Of a DNA stretch of 43,583 nt, positions 24,650 to 31,152 are shown one piece after another. A program made the translations under genes and the position numbers. The stretch is from a virus: IMG/VR virus record IMGVR_UViG_3300017922_000130, positions 1-43,583 of that record, one strand, 5' to 3'. The notes below the pieces were generated by a model. It searched no databases. It worked only from the letters and a program-made list of their open reading frames with translations, and was not told where the DNA came from. Numbering within the stretch: position 1 is the stretch's first letter; the number at the start of each line of letters is the position of its first letter.

Positions 24650-24656
24650 CTAAAAT

Positions 24657-24710
24657 CCCTCCTGTGTTTTTGTTACTCTATACATCACTCTAAACACAGG
24701 TAAAGTCAAG
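24657..24710 (-). promoter_or_regulatory. Shared leader element, copy 4
   Basis: TTGACT-N9-TTTAGAGTGATGTATAG, with CTGTGTTT and AAACACAG arms, the second abutting GGAGGG. Distance from TTGACT to the conserved core is the same as in every other copy. Confidence 0.7.
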
Positions 24711-24736
24711 AAATTTATTAATTAGATAAAGAAAAA

Positions 24737-24754
24737 GAACTGATTTCTCAGTCC
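24737..24754 (-). terminator. Terminator overlapping the stop codon of the 24748 gene
   Basis: Minus strand GGACTGA-GAAA-TCAGTTC then TTTTTC; seven pairs. The stop codon of the small gene lies inside the stem, a compact one-gene unit. Confidence 0.75.
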
Positions 24755-24927
24755 TCAATCTCAATAATCTCAAATTTTTTATTAAAGTCTTTTTCCTCAA
24801 TCCAGTAATCACTTTCTCCTGTATCATCATCATTTACAAATATTTTGTATGCCCCGCCGTCTTTATGCCTTAAAAAATAAAATTCTTCTTTTGTAATTTT
24901 GTCTTTACAACCCCCTGCATTTACCAT
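24748..24927 (-). CDS. Small acidic protein, unknown
   Basis: 59 residues, MVNAGGCKDKITKEEFYFLR at the start, then YKIFVNDDDTGESDYW and an acidic end. No known domain. The ATG at 24927 is chosen because AGGAGGGG lies just upstream; a longer frame reading would run through the shared leader element and is not credible. It is flanked by its own leader and its own terminator. Confidence 0.65.
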   Translation of the reverse strand: MVNAGGCKDKITKEEFYFLRHKDGGAYKIFVNDDDTGESDYWIEEKDFNKKFEIIEIED

Positions 24928-24932
24928 CTTAA

Positions 24933-24989
24933 CCCCTCCTGTGTTTTTTGTTACTCTATATATCACTCTAAAACACAGATAAATCAAGG
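24933..24989 (-). promoter_or_regulatory. Shared leader element, copy 3
   Basis: TTGATT-N9-TTTAGAGTGATATATAG with CTGTGTTT/AAACACAG arms directly before GGAGGGG. TGATATATA can also be read as an extended -10 sequence. Confidence 0.7.
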
Positions 24990-25010
24990 ATTTTATCTGA
25001 ATAACTGAAA

Positions 25011-25026
25011 AAGGCCTAATGGCCTT
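25011..25026 (-). terminator. Terminator of the 25025 gene
   Basis: AAGGCC-ATTA-GGCCTT followed by TTTC on the minus strand. It begins inside the stop codon of the gene. Confidence 0.75.
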
Positions 25027-25339
25027 AATCTAGTTCCAAGGCAGTATATCTTGGGTATGTATACCCCTCAGAGTTTACTAAAACCTTCTCCCCAGTTACT
25101 TTATTTTTAACTCTTATACATCTTAACTGCCCTTTTTTATTTGGCCCTCCATCTTCCTCTGTAATCCAAGGCTGGTCTTTTAAGAAGTCTTTGCTAAATA
25201 GTTTAAATTCCTCATCGCTAAGTTCAATTTCTTTTGTAACTTCATAATCCGTCCCTTCTCTTCCTGCTTTTAATGCTTCCTCAGTCAGTTCTTTTAATTC
25301 TTTTAAATCTGTTATTTTTCTTCTAAATAATGCTTTCAT
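25025..25339 (-). CDS. Conserved phage protein of unknown function
   Basis: 104 residues, highly charged: FRRKITDLKELKELTEEALK, then YEVTKEIELSDEEFKLFSKD, WITEEDGGPN, and an end GYTYPRYTALEL. I do not recognise a domain with known activity; similar small proteins occur in clostridial phages and conjugative elements. ATG start with AAAGGGG. Own leader and terminator, like its neighbours. Confidence 0.65.
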   Translation of the reverse strand: MKALFRRKITDLKELKELTEEALKAGREGTDYEVTKEIELSDEEFKLFSKDFLKDQPWITEEDGGPNKKGQLRCIRVKNKVTGEKVLVNSEGYTYPRYTALELD

Positions 25340-25348
25340 CTTTTAAAT

Positions 25349-25405
25349 CCCCTTTCTGTGTTTTTGGTTACTCTATATATCACTCTAAAACACAGATAAG
25401 TCAAG
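25349..25405 (-). promoter_or_regulatory. Shared leader element, copy 2
   Basis: TTGACT-N9-TTTAGAGTGATATATAG, arms CTGTGTTTT and AAAACACAG, followed by AAAGGGG as ribosome site (the only copy in which the arm is not immediately joined to GGAGG). Confidence 0.7.
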
Positions 25406-25411
25406 AAAAAA

Positions 25412-25429
25412 AGTCTTAAAAGTAAAACT
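25412..25429 (-). terminator. Terminator after radC-like gene
   Basis: Minus strand AGTTTTA-CTTT-TAAGACT then TTTTTTTC; seven pairs with one G-U, starting one base after the stop codon. Confidence 0.7.
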
Positions 25430-25430
25430 T

Positions 25431-25874
25431 TTACATCATATCTTTTTCTTTAAGGCTAAAATACCCATCTCCTATAATTACATGGTCAAGAACCTGTATT
25501 CCTAAAAGCTCACCTGCATCCTTTAATCTTTTTGTAACCCTGATATCCTCTGGACTAGGTTTCGGGTCTCCTGAAGGATGGTTATGAAGTAGTAGAATTG
25601 ATGATGCATTGCTAAGTAGTGCTCTTTTGAATACTTCCCTTGGATGAACAAGGCTTGAGTCTACTGTTCCCCGACTTACTTCAAATAGTCCTGTTACTTC
25701 ATTTTTAGTACTTAAGGTTATTATAGAAAACACTTCTTCTGACATCTCGTGTAGGTGTAAAATTTCCGTTGCTATCTTCCAAACTTCTGAAGGTGAGTCT
25801 ATCTTCTTGTCGATATTATACCTTGCTGCCTTTTCTTTAACTAATCTTATTGAATAGGTTGTGAAAGTTTTCAT
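25431..25874 (-). CDS. radC: RadC-family JAB/MPN-domain protein
   Basis: 147 residues comprising the JAMM metalloprotein fold: H97, H99 and D110 in LLHNHPSGDPKPSPED, with upstream E46/E47 in MSEEVFSI. Family members are common in phages, conjugative elements and genomic islands; DNA-repair involvement is historic and disputed. The helix-hairpin-helix N-terminus of chromosomal RadC is absent, as usual for mobile-element forms. ATG after GCAGGAGG, own leader element and terminator. Confidence 0.9.
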   Translation of the reverse strand: MKTFTTYSIRLVKEKAARYNIDKKIDSPSEVWKIATEILHLHEMSEEVFSIITLSTKNEVTGLFEVSRGTVDSSLVHPREVFKRALLSNASSILLLHNHPSGDPKPSPEDIRVTKRLKDAGELLGIQVLDHVIIGDGYFSLKEKDMM

Positions 25875-25881
25875 TTTACCA

Positions 25882-25936
25882 GCCTCCTGCGTTTTACTGT
25901 AGTCTATATGTCACTCTAAACACAGGTAATATCAAG
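25882..25936 (-). promoter_or_regulatory. Shared leader element, copy 1
   Basis: TTGATA-N9-TTTAGAGTGACATATAG, arms CTGTGTTT and AAACGCAG (one G-U pair), then GAGG. The conserved core differs from other copies by one base (GACATA for GATATA). Confidence 0.65.
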
Positions 25937-25939
25937 TCT

Positions 25940-27196
25940 TTATTTTGTTATATTGATATTTCTGTAAGCTATTTTTTCTCCATCTCTTATTAGAAAAACT
26001 TCTTCATCAGCTCCAACATACTCGATATATCTTTTAACAATAACATCCACATACTTTTCGTCCAGCTCTACTCCGTAGCATATTCTTCCTGTCTGCTGAC
26101 AGGCTATAAGAGTAGACCCACTTCCTGCAAAAGGTTCTAGGACTATACAGTTTGTCATGGTGCTGTTCTGAATAGGATAGGCTACAAGAGGCACTGGCTT
26201 CATAGTAGGATGGTCAGGACTTTTTGTAGGCCTATCAAAGTTCCAAATGGTCGTTTGCTTTCTATCTGAATACCAGCGGTGCTTTCCTGTTGGCTTCCAG
26301 CCATAGAGAATAGGTTCATGCTGCCACTGATAATCACTTCTACCAAGGACTAAGGAATTTTTAACCCATATACACACATTTGCAAGATGAAATCCCGCAT
26401 CCTTAAAAGCTTTTCTAAAGTTAAGTCCCTCTGTATCAGCATGAAATACATAAACTGCTGCTCCATCATCAAGAACAGTAAATATGTTTTTAAAAGCTGC
26501 TAAAAGAAATTCATAAAAGTTTTTATCTTCCATGTTATCGTTTTTTATCTTTCTTTCATTTTCTCTTCCGGCTGTATAGTTCACATTATACGGTGGATCG
26601 GTCACGCACAGATTGGCCTTCTTATCTTCCATCAAGGCTGCATAGGTTTCTGCTTTAGTACTGTCCCCACAGATAAGTCTATGTTTTCCAAGTATCCATA
26701 TATCACCATGCTTTGATATTGGTTCTTCAATTTCTTCTATAGCCTTTTCTTCATCAAATCCATCATCTTTAACATCCTTATCATGGACCTTTGAAAATAA
26801 ATCCTCAATTTCAGCAGCATCAAAACCTGTAAGGGATATATCAAACATTGATTCATCCAATTCACTAATCAAATCAGCAAGTTTTGGTAAATCCCACTCA
26901 CCATTAACTTTATTTAAAGCAACATTAAGTGCCTTTTCTTCATCTTCAGGCATATCAACAATAACACACTCTATTTCTTTGGCTCCTTGAGCTTTTAAAA
27001 TTTTATATCTCTGGTGACCTCCTACTATATGGCCTGTTCTTTTGTTCCAAATCACTGGTTCTACATATCCAAAGGTTTCTATAGACCTTTTGAGTTTTTC
27101 ATATTCTGGGTCACTAGGTTTTAAATCCTTTCTTGGATTATATTTAGCAGGATTTAGTTTTTCTACTGACACTTTTTGTATATCCAATTTCCTCAC
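25940..27196 (-). CDS. ParB-like / DNA methyltransferase fusion (adenine or N4-cytosine, beta-type)
   Basis: 418 residues. N-terminal ParB-like nuclease domain (about 5-100: NPRKDLKPSDPEYEKLKRSI and GHIVGGHQRYKIL) joined to an amino-methyltransferase. The catalytic DPPY is at 200-203 and the AdoMet-binding FAGSG at 356-360, so motif IV precedes motif I (beta order). No restriction partner is visible, so it probably protects phage DNA from host restriction or acts in packaging-site recognition. Start is GTG at 27194-27196; a TTG three codons later has a better-placed AGGTGAGG. It diverges from the AbrB/RelE pair. Confidence 0.93.
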   Translation of the reverse strand: MRKLDIQKVSVEKLNPAKYNPRKDLKPSDPEYEKLKRSIETFGYVEPVIWNKRTGHIVGGHQRYKILKAQGAKEIECVIVDMPEDEEKALNVALNKVNGEWDLPKLADLISELDESMFDISLTGFDAAEIEDLFSKVHDKDVKDDGFDEEKAIEEIEEPISKHGDIWILGKHRLICGDSTKAETYAALMEDKKANLCVTDPPYNVNYTAGRENERKIKNDNMEDKNFYEFLLAAFKNIFTVLDDGAAVYVFHADTEGLNFRKAFKDAGFHLANVCIWVKNSLVLGRSDYQWQHEPILYGWKPTGKHRWYSDRKQTTIWNFDRPTKSPDHPTMKPVPLVAYPIQNSTMTNCIVLEPFAGSGSTLIACQQTGRICYGVELDEKYVDVIVKRYIEYVGADEEVFLIRDGEKIAYRNINITK

Positions 27197-27209
27197 CTCT
27201 TAACTTATA

Positions 27210-27238
27210 TTGAGTTTTCTTTGTTTCTTTGTTATAAT
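27210..27238 (+). promoter_or_regulatory. Promoter of the AbrB/RelE pair, followed by AAAGATACA repeats
   Basis: TTGAGT (27210-27215), 17-bp spacer, TATAAT (27233-27238). Downstream of the start site AAAGATAC is repeated in tandem (27246-27261), a plausible operator for autorepression by the AbrB-type protein. Confidence 0.7.
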
Positions 27239-27308
27239 ATTTTTAAAGATACAAAGATACAGGTATTTTTTAACCAATTGTGCATATACTATAAAGGAGG
27301 TGGAATCT

Positions 27309-27677
27309 ATGCCTACAAATATTATGGAGCGTGATATTATGGATCGTAAGGTAATTAGCGTTTCAAAGAAGCGTCAAATTACGATACCTTTACAATTTTA
27401 TAAACATCTTAACATTAAAAGTGAAGTTGAATGCTCACTTGAAGATGGTGCCATTGTAATTCGACCTTTTCACAGGGAACCTAGTGAGTTTTCCGTTGAG
27501 ATACTCAAAGACTTGGTTTCTCAAGGATATTCGGGTGATGAACTAATAAAACGTTTTGAAGCAGCAAGTAAAAATATTAAAAAGGCCATTGCCAATATGC
27601 TTGAAGAAGCAGATGCAATTGCAGCCGGTGAAAAATCTGCAGCAAATTTTGATGATATTTTTGGTTCGGAGGACTGA
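27309..27677 (+). CDS. AbrB/SpoVT-type antitoxin
   Basis: 122 residues. The swapped-hairpin AbrB domain spans about 12-50: KVISVSKKRQITIPLQFYKH, then LEDGAIVIRP. The acidic C-terminal half (VEILKDLVSQGYSGDELIKR; ends FDDIFGSED) is the kind of tail that binds and neutralises a RelE-type partner. ATG at 27309 with AAAGGAGGTGG is chosen over upstream codons in the same frame that precede the ribosome site. Two bases separate it from the toxin gene. Confidence 0.88.
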   Translation: MPTNIMERDIMDRKVISVSKKRQITIPLQFYKHLNIKSEVECSLEDGAIVIRPFHREPSEFSVEILKDLVSQGYSGDELIKRFEAASKNIKKAIANMLEEADAIAAGEKSAANFDDIFGSED

Positions 27678-27679
27678 TT

Positions 27680-27970
27680 ATGTATGAAATATTATTCAGC
27701 CCAGCTGCTGAACGATTTTTTAAAAAACTAAAAGAAAAACCTTTAAAAGAAGCCTATAAAACAGCTTTACTAAAATTAAGAGAAAACCCTTATATAGGTC
27801 AACCAAAACGTGGTGATTTAGCTGGTATTTATGGATTCGACGTAAAGTATAAAGGTATAAATTATGAAATTGCCTACACCATCAGCGAAGTCAATGGAAA
27901 AAAAATCATCGTACTTCTTGCTGGAACTCGTGAAAATTTTTATGAACAACTAAAACGGTATATTAAATAG
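27680..27970 (+). CDS. RelE/ParE-superfamily toxin
   Basis: 96 residues of the RelE fold: ILFSPAAERFFKKLKEKPLK, LRENPYIGQPKRGDLAGIYG, then YKGINYEIAYTISEVNGKKI and a terminal AGTRENFYEQLKRYIK. Basic surface and length agree with ribosome-dependent mRNA interferases (RelE/YoeB-like) or ParE gyrase poisons; which cannot be told. Translated right after its antitoxin; a strong terminator follows. Confidence 0.9.
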   Translation: MYEILFSPAAERFFKKLKEKPLKEAYKTALLKLRENPYIGQPKRGDLAGIYGFDVKYKGINYEIAYTISEVNGKKIIVLLAGTRENFYEQLKRYIK

Positions 27971-27991
27971 CTCTCAAAAGAGAGCTTTTTT
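27969..27991 (+). terminator. Terminator of the AbrB/RelE pair
   Basis: AGCTCTC-AAAA-GAGAGCT followed by TTTTT; seven perfect pairs, starting in the toxin stop codon. Confidence 0.9.
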
Positions 27992-28072
27992 CCTTTATTT
28001 TCGTATACTTTTTTAGACACTACATTTTTGTAAATATTGCAATTTCAATGGTTACATCTATAACATATGTCT

Positions 28073-28164
28073 TATACCCCCACCCTTAAAAATTGCGAAT
28101 TTCTCCGTGTGAGGGCCGCCCCGTTCCTTGGTTTGAGGGTTGTTGAGATTGTATACCCCCTACC
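28073..28164. other. Candidate cos (packaging) region
   Basis: A locally GC-rich patch (GAGGGCCGCCCCGTTCC at 28111-28127) in an AT-rich genome, flanked 79 bp apart by direct repeats TATACCCCC (28073-28081 and 28152-28160). It lies beside the HNH gene, and HNH proteins assist cos cleavage by HK97-type terminases. These are the expected surroundings of a cohesive end site, but the nick position cannot be read. Confidence 0.45.
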
Positions 28165-28174
28165 TCTATGTTTG

Positions 28175-28217
28175 TTATCCACAGATTGTTAACAGTTTAT
28201 CCACAGAATTATCCACA
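28175..28217 (+). promoter_or_regulatory. Three perfect DnaA boxes
   Basis: TTATCCACA occurs at 28175-28183, 28197-28205 and 28209-28217, all in the same orientation and all matching the high-affinity consensus. Between the first two lies TTGTTAACAG. Could be a replication site, a DnaA titration locus or a regulator of nearby promoters. With the cos-like patch and an AT-rich spacer it fills the gap 27992-28222. Confidence 0.8.
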
Positions 28218-28222
28218 TATAT

Positions 28223-28600
28223 TTAGTAGGTGTACACCTTATTTTTCCTTCCCCATCGTCCATCTTCTTTTGCTGTCTTTTTATCATGACAAGACTTACA
28301 CAAGGCCTGAAGATTATCTTCATTCCAAAACAAATCTTCATCACCATGATGGGGTACAATATGGTCCACTACAGCCCCAGGAGTAAGCCTTCCATTCTTT
28401 TCACACTCTACACAAAGAGGCTGTTTTGCTAACACCTTTTTCCTTAACCTTTGCCATCTACTACTGTTATAGAGTTTTTTATATTTTCTGCTTCTGTTAT
28501 ATTTCTTTGTCTCTTCCTTCTGATGTTTCTCGCAGTACTTTATTTCCGTCAGTTCTGGGCAACCTGGGTAGCTGCACATACGCTTTGGTTTTCTTGGCAT
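28223..28600 (-). CDS. HNH endonuclease, packaging-associated
   Basis: 125 residues. CxxC at PGCPEL / KYCEKH (N-terminal zinc knuckle), then the HNH core LCVECEKNGRLTPGAVVDHI (catalytic DH), EDLFWNEDNLQALCKSCHDK (N and H). Phage proteins of this type work with TerL to cut DNA at cos. ATG after AAAAGGAG. The candidate cos site is immediately downstream. Confidence 0.92.
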   Translation of the reverse strand: MPRKPKRMCSYPGCPELTEIKYCEKHQKEETKKYNRSRKYKKLYNSSRWQRLRKKVLAKQPLCVECEKNGRLTPGAVVDHIVPHHGDEDLFWNEDNLQALCKSCHDKKTAKEDGRWGRKNKVYTY

Positions 28601-28706
28601 AGTTATTCTCCTTTTTAATTTGTTCTTTAAAACAAACAGGGAACATGCAATACACTTTATTTCGTGTAAGCCATGTTCCCCAGAGACATTTTTTACATTT
28701 TTTCAT
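28497..28706 (-). CDS. Small Cys-rich protein overlapping the HNH gene (possible)
   Basis: 69 residues; the N-terminal part MKKCKKCLWGTWLTRNKVYC followed by MFPVCF resembles tiny zinc-knuckle proteins often found just before HNH genes in Firmicute phages. The reading frame then runs 104 bp into the HNH gene, which is longer than usual overlaps; an ancestral stop may have been lost. TTGGAG lies upstream of the ATG. Real for its first half by motif, uncertain overall. Confidence 0.45.
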   Translation of the reverse strand: MKKCKKCLWGTWLTRNKVYCMFPVCFKEQIKKENNYAKKTKAYVQLPRLPRTDGNKVLRETSEGRDKEI

Positions 28707-28730
28707 TTTTTTTCATCTCCAAAATTAAGT

Positions 28731-28769
28731 ATAAGAAAAGCCCTGAAAAGTGAAGGCTTCAGAGCTTAG
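28731..28769 (-). terminator. Terminator of the Panacea toxin-antitoxin operon
   Basis: Minus strand AGCTCTGAA and TTCAGGGCT stems followed by TTTTCTTATAC. Nearly the same sequence is at 30434-30474, so the toxin-antitoxin cassette lies between two homologous terminators. Confidence 0.8.
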
Positions 28770-28799
28770 ATTAAATATTAATTTATATATTTTTTATTT

Positions 28800-29798
28800 C
28801 TAATTATATAATTTGCTAAAAAGATCCCTACTGTAATCCTTAATATCAGAGATATTAAGCATACCATATTTAGATTTAATCTCTCCAAAGTATTTAGCTA
28901 TTAATTCTTTATTTATAATTCTATCTGAGCTTTCATTGTCACTCAAACCTTTTCTAGTGATTCTCCAAGGTTCCTCGATATGAGTCATTTTTTCTAAAAC
29001 CTTACCACTATAACAACCGAAATTTGCAATAACACTATCTAGTATCTCTTTTTCTGCTGTTGTTAATTTAATTTCTTCATATTTAAAATCTGGATCGTCA
29101 ATTGGATTATAACCGTAACCTTTATATTTATAATATATGCTCCTATATACAGGCCCATGTACCCAAGCTTCACAATTATTATGGAACAAATACTCACCTG
29201 TAAATGCTTTATAAAATCCCTGAGCATAATATAATAGTTTTTGTAAAGCAAGTGGTGTTATATCTAAAGAATTTGCTAACAAATACTTAACAACATAATC
29301 TATTTTATCTTCTGGTTCTATAGCTTCTACTGCAATTTCATTTTTTTCTAAAGCATTGATTATACGTCTATATGCTAAATCTGTAATTTTATCTTTATTT
29401 TGCTCTAATATTTCTTTCATGTAATCAGAATCACTAAGTAATCTTTTTAACGTATCAGAATATTGTTTTGAAGGAATATCTCCATCTAAATATCTAGTTA
29501 AAGTGCCTTCTCCCCAACCTAATAATAGAGATAAAGGTCTTTTTCCTACATCATATTTCTCAAGTATTAATTCAATTTCTGGTACTGAAATTAATCCTTC
29601 TTTTTCTCTATACGCCTTATCTAACATAGCCAAATTATAATCACGAATCTCAGGCACAAATATTTCACTTCCACATTCATTACAATAAGCTTCTTTCCCT
29701 ATATATTTAATATTCTTACCTTTAATATTTTTTTCCTTTTTTACTTCTTTAATAGAGTATTCTGTCATTTCATGACATTTTTCACAAAACCCTTTCAT
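28800..29798 (-). CDS. Panacea-domain (DUF4065) antitoxin with MqsA-like zinc/HTH N-terminus
   Basis: 332 residues in three parts. A zinc-binding head: C5, C8, C39, C42 (FCEKCHE, YCNECGSE) as in MqsA. A helix-turn-helix (about 72-120: LSLLLGWGEGTLTRYLDGDI). A C-terminal Panacea/SocA-like domain (about 165-290: TPLALQKLLYYAQGFYKAFT, EAWVHGPVYRSIY), the exchangeable antitoxin domain of PanAT systems. The toxin gene precedes it by 56 bp. Neutralises the toxin and probably represses the shared promoter. ATG after AAGGAGGCGCC. Confidence 0.9.
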   Translation of the reverse strand: MKGFCEKCHEMTEYSIKEVKKEKNIKGKNIKYIGKEAYCNECGSEIFVPEIRDYNLAMLDKAYREKEGLISVPEIELILEKYDVGKRPLSLLLGWGEGTLTRYLDGDIPSKQYSDTLKRLLSDSDYMKEILEQNKDKITDLAYRRIINALEKNEIAVEAIEPEDKIDYVVKYLLANSLDITPLALQKLLYYAQGFYKAFTGEYLFHNNCEAWVHGPVYRSIYYKYKGYGYNPIDDPDFKYEEIKLTTAEKEILDSVIANFGCYSGKVLEKMTHIEEPWRITRKGLSDNESSDRIINKELIAKYFGEIKSKYGMLNISDIKDYSRDLFSKLYN

Positions 29799-29854
29799 TT
29801 AGGGCGCCTCCTTTTTATTTATTATCAACTTTTAATTTAGTGTAATCAAGTAAT

Positions 29855-30280
29855 TTATTTAAAAAGATATTCTATTGGTTTATTTCTTTTATGAAAAGAA
29901 ACCACTATAGTAAAATCATCTCCTCTTTTTGTCTGAGTCATGTTTATTTTAATATATATGTCAACAGATTCTAAAGTGCCCCAATAATCTAACTCTTGAC
30001 ACTTACAGAATATGTACAATTTCTCATGGGCAAATTCTTCTTTCTCGTTATCTACAGCATAACAAAAATCATCATATTGAATCCCTAATAGTATTTCTTT
30101 TTCCTTTTTTGTATCAATTTTATAGTCTTCAATAAACTCTATATTCTCTTGCCTATTCTGATTTTTAGAAATAATATACTTTCCCTCTAATACAGCTTTT
30201 CTAAACTTATCAAGGTACTTTTTTATATCTTCAGGAGTAAAATCTGTATACTTATTAATTTTTCTTTTGAAATGCTTCAA
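29855..30280 (-). CDS. MqsR-like toxin paired with a Panacea antitoxin
   Basis: 141 residues. The C-terminal 95 fit the MqsR/RelE-like fold: KEILLGIQYDDFCYAVDNEK, then YWGTLESVDIYIKINMTQTK and FTIVVSFHKRNK, which parallel MqsR's IIGLSESDFYKS and VYLKI, VLIVSFK elements. MqsR cuts mRNA at GCU. The N-terminal 40 residues are basic. TTG start with AGGAG nine bases upstream. Toxin-first order is as in mqsRA. Confidence 0.8.
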   Translation of the reverse strand: MKHFKRKINKYTDFTPEDIKKYLDKFRKAVLEGKYIISKNQNRQENIEFIEDYKIDTKKEKEILLGIQYDDFCYAVDNEKEEFAHEKLYIFCKCQELDYWGTLESVDIYIKINMTQTKRGDDFTIVVSFHKRNKPIEYLFK

Positions 30281-30314
30281 ACTTTAGTCACTCCTATTCT
30301 TATATTATAATCAA

Positions 30315-30367
30315 ATTATATACTAAATATACTAAAATTACAACAAGTTATGTATTAATTGATACAT
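30315..30367 (-). promoter_or_regulatory. Promoter and palindromic operator of the MqsR/Panacea operon
   Basis: Minus strand TTGTAA (30338-30343), 17 bp, TATAAT (30315-30320). Just upstream of the -35 is ATGTAT-N6-ATACAT (30350-30367), an 18-bp near-palindrome that could be the autoregulatory site of the HTH in the antitoxin. Confidence 0.7.
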
Positions 30368-30440
30368 TTTTATTATAATATGTATTGTGAATCTCCGATA
30401 ATTCAAATAAAATAATATAAATTTGATTTTTAGGGTATAG

Positions 30441-30472
30441 AAAAAGCCCTGAAAACAAATGTTTCAGAGCTT
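30441..30472 (-). terminator. Terminator of the small RNA
   Basis: Minus strand AAGCTCTGAAAC, CATTTG, GTTTTCAGGGCTT region followed by TTTTTCTATACCC; about 11 pairs. A homologue ends the Panacea operon at 28731. Confidence 0.85.
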
Positions 30473-30716
30473 AAGTCTTTTATCAAATAATGAAAATATG
30501 TTGATCATATAAAATAGTTGTACAAATCCACACTAAAAAATACATAGCATCCAGCCAAGTGTTTAGCTAAAGTAAATTTTTATATTTAAAATAATACCAG
30601 GGAGCCCACTCGTGACTCCCCATCTTTGACTTTGATACCACTTTGAGCATTCATCTCAAGTTATTTAAAAGTCTCACCCTGGTCCGCATTGTTAATAGGC
30701 GTAGTGAGCTCTATTA
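30441..30716 (-). ncRNA. Uncharacterised structured small RNA, about 275 nt
   Basis: Bounded by a consensus promoter (30723-30751) and an intrinsic terminator (30441-30472). Elements in RNA order: hairpin TAATAG/CTATTA at the 5' end (30693-30716); a long-range stem ACCAGGG/CCCTGGT (30677-30683 with 30596-30602) enclosing ACTTGAG/CTCAAAGT and a strong hairpin GGGAG...CTCCC whose strand overlaps the long-range stem, so two folds compete. One short frame (22 codons, starting ATGAATGCTC near 30653) crosses the core with a poor ribosome site. It matches no RNA family I can name. Confidence 0.7.
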
Positions 30717-30722
30717 CTACTG

Positions 30723-30751
30723 ATAGTATACTAAATTAACTCTTTTGTCAA
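30723..30751 (-). promoter_or_regulatory. Consensus promoter of the small RNA
   Basis: Minus strand TTGACA (30746-30751), 17-bp spacer, TACTAT (30723-30728). No protein gene lies within the next 435 bases on this strand. The stretch 30752-30963 shows only AT-rich DNA with small palindromes. Confidence 0.85.
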
Positions 30752-30963
30752 TTATTCTTAAAATAGCCTTTAACAGCAATTCATTATTTCCACAAATTTA
30801 TATCTTTTTCTAGAAACCAACTCAATATATATTAAGTCTATTCTGAAGCATCTGGTTCTCTTATCTTTATTATATTTTTTATAATTCAAAATTATAATAG
30901 TGACATTTATTTATCTTATCTATTTTTTATTAGTTTTCTATCAATAATAAATATATTTAATGT

Positions 30964-31131
30964 TTAAAATCTAACTCTATTACCACATTCATTACATATG
31001 ATTAAAATCTCCTTCGTGTCGCTAATAACTATGTTAAATTTCTCTGTTATCTTATCATATTCTATGCCATTTTCTAAAATTAATCTTTGTCCACAATTTC
31101 TGCAGACAAGAATAAATTCTCTATTTTCCAA
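30964..31131 (-). CDS. 55-residue zinc-ribbon protein
   Basis: Starts TTG with TGGGGTG upstream: ENREFILVCRNCGQRLILEN followed by a linker and ICNECGNRVRF. Two CxxC knuckles 36 residues apart are a minimal zinc ribbon, as in small phage transcription or adaptor proteins. It follows the 31153 gene by 21 bp and likely shares its promoter. Too short for standard ORF length cut-offs, but codon use and motif argue it is real. Confidence 0.7.
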   Translation of the reverse strand: MENREFILVCRNCGQRLILENGIEYDKITEKFNIVISDTKEILIICNECGNRVRF

Positions 31132-31152
31132 TTTTTACACCCCATTAGTAAT

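Noticed and set aside
30587-30653. 22-codon ORF within the small RNA as a toxin peptide
   Set aside because: Weak ribosome site, no hydrophobic segment as in type I toxins, and it crosses strong paired regions; kept only as a caveat.
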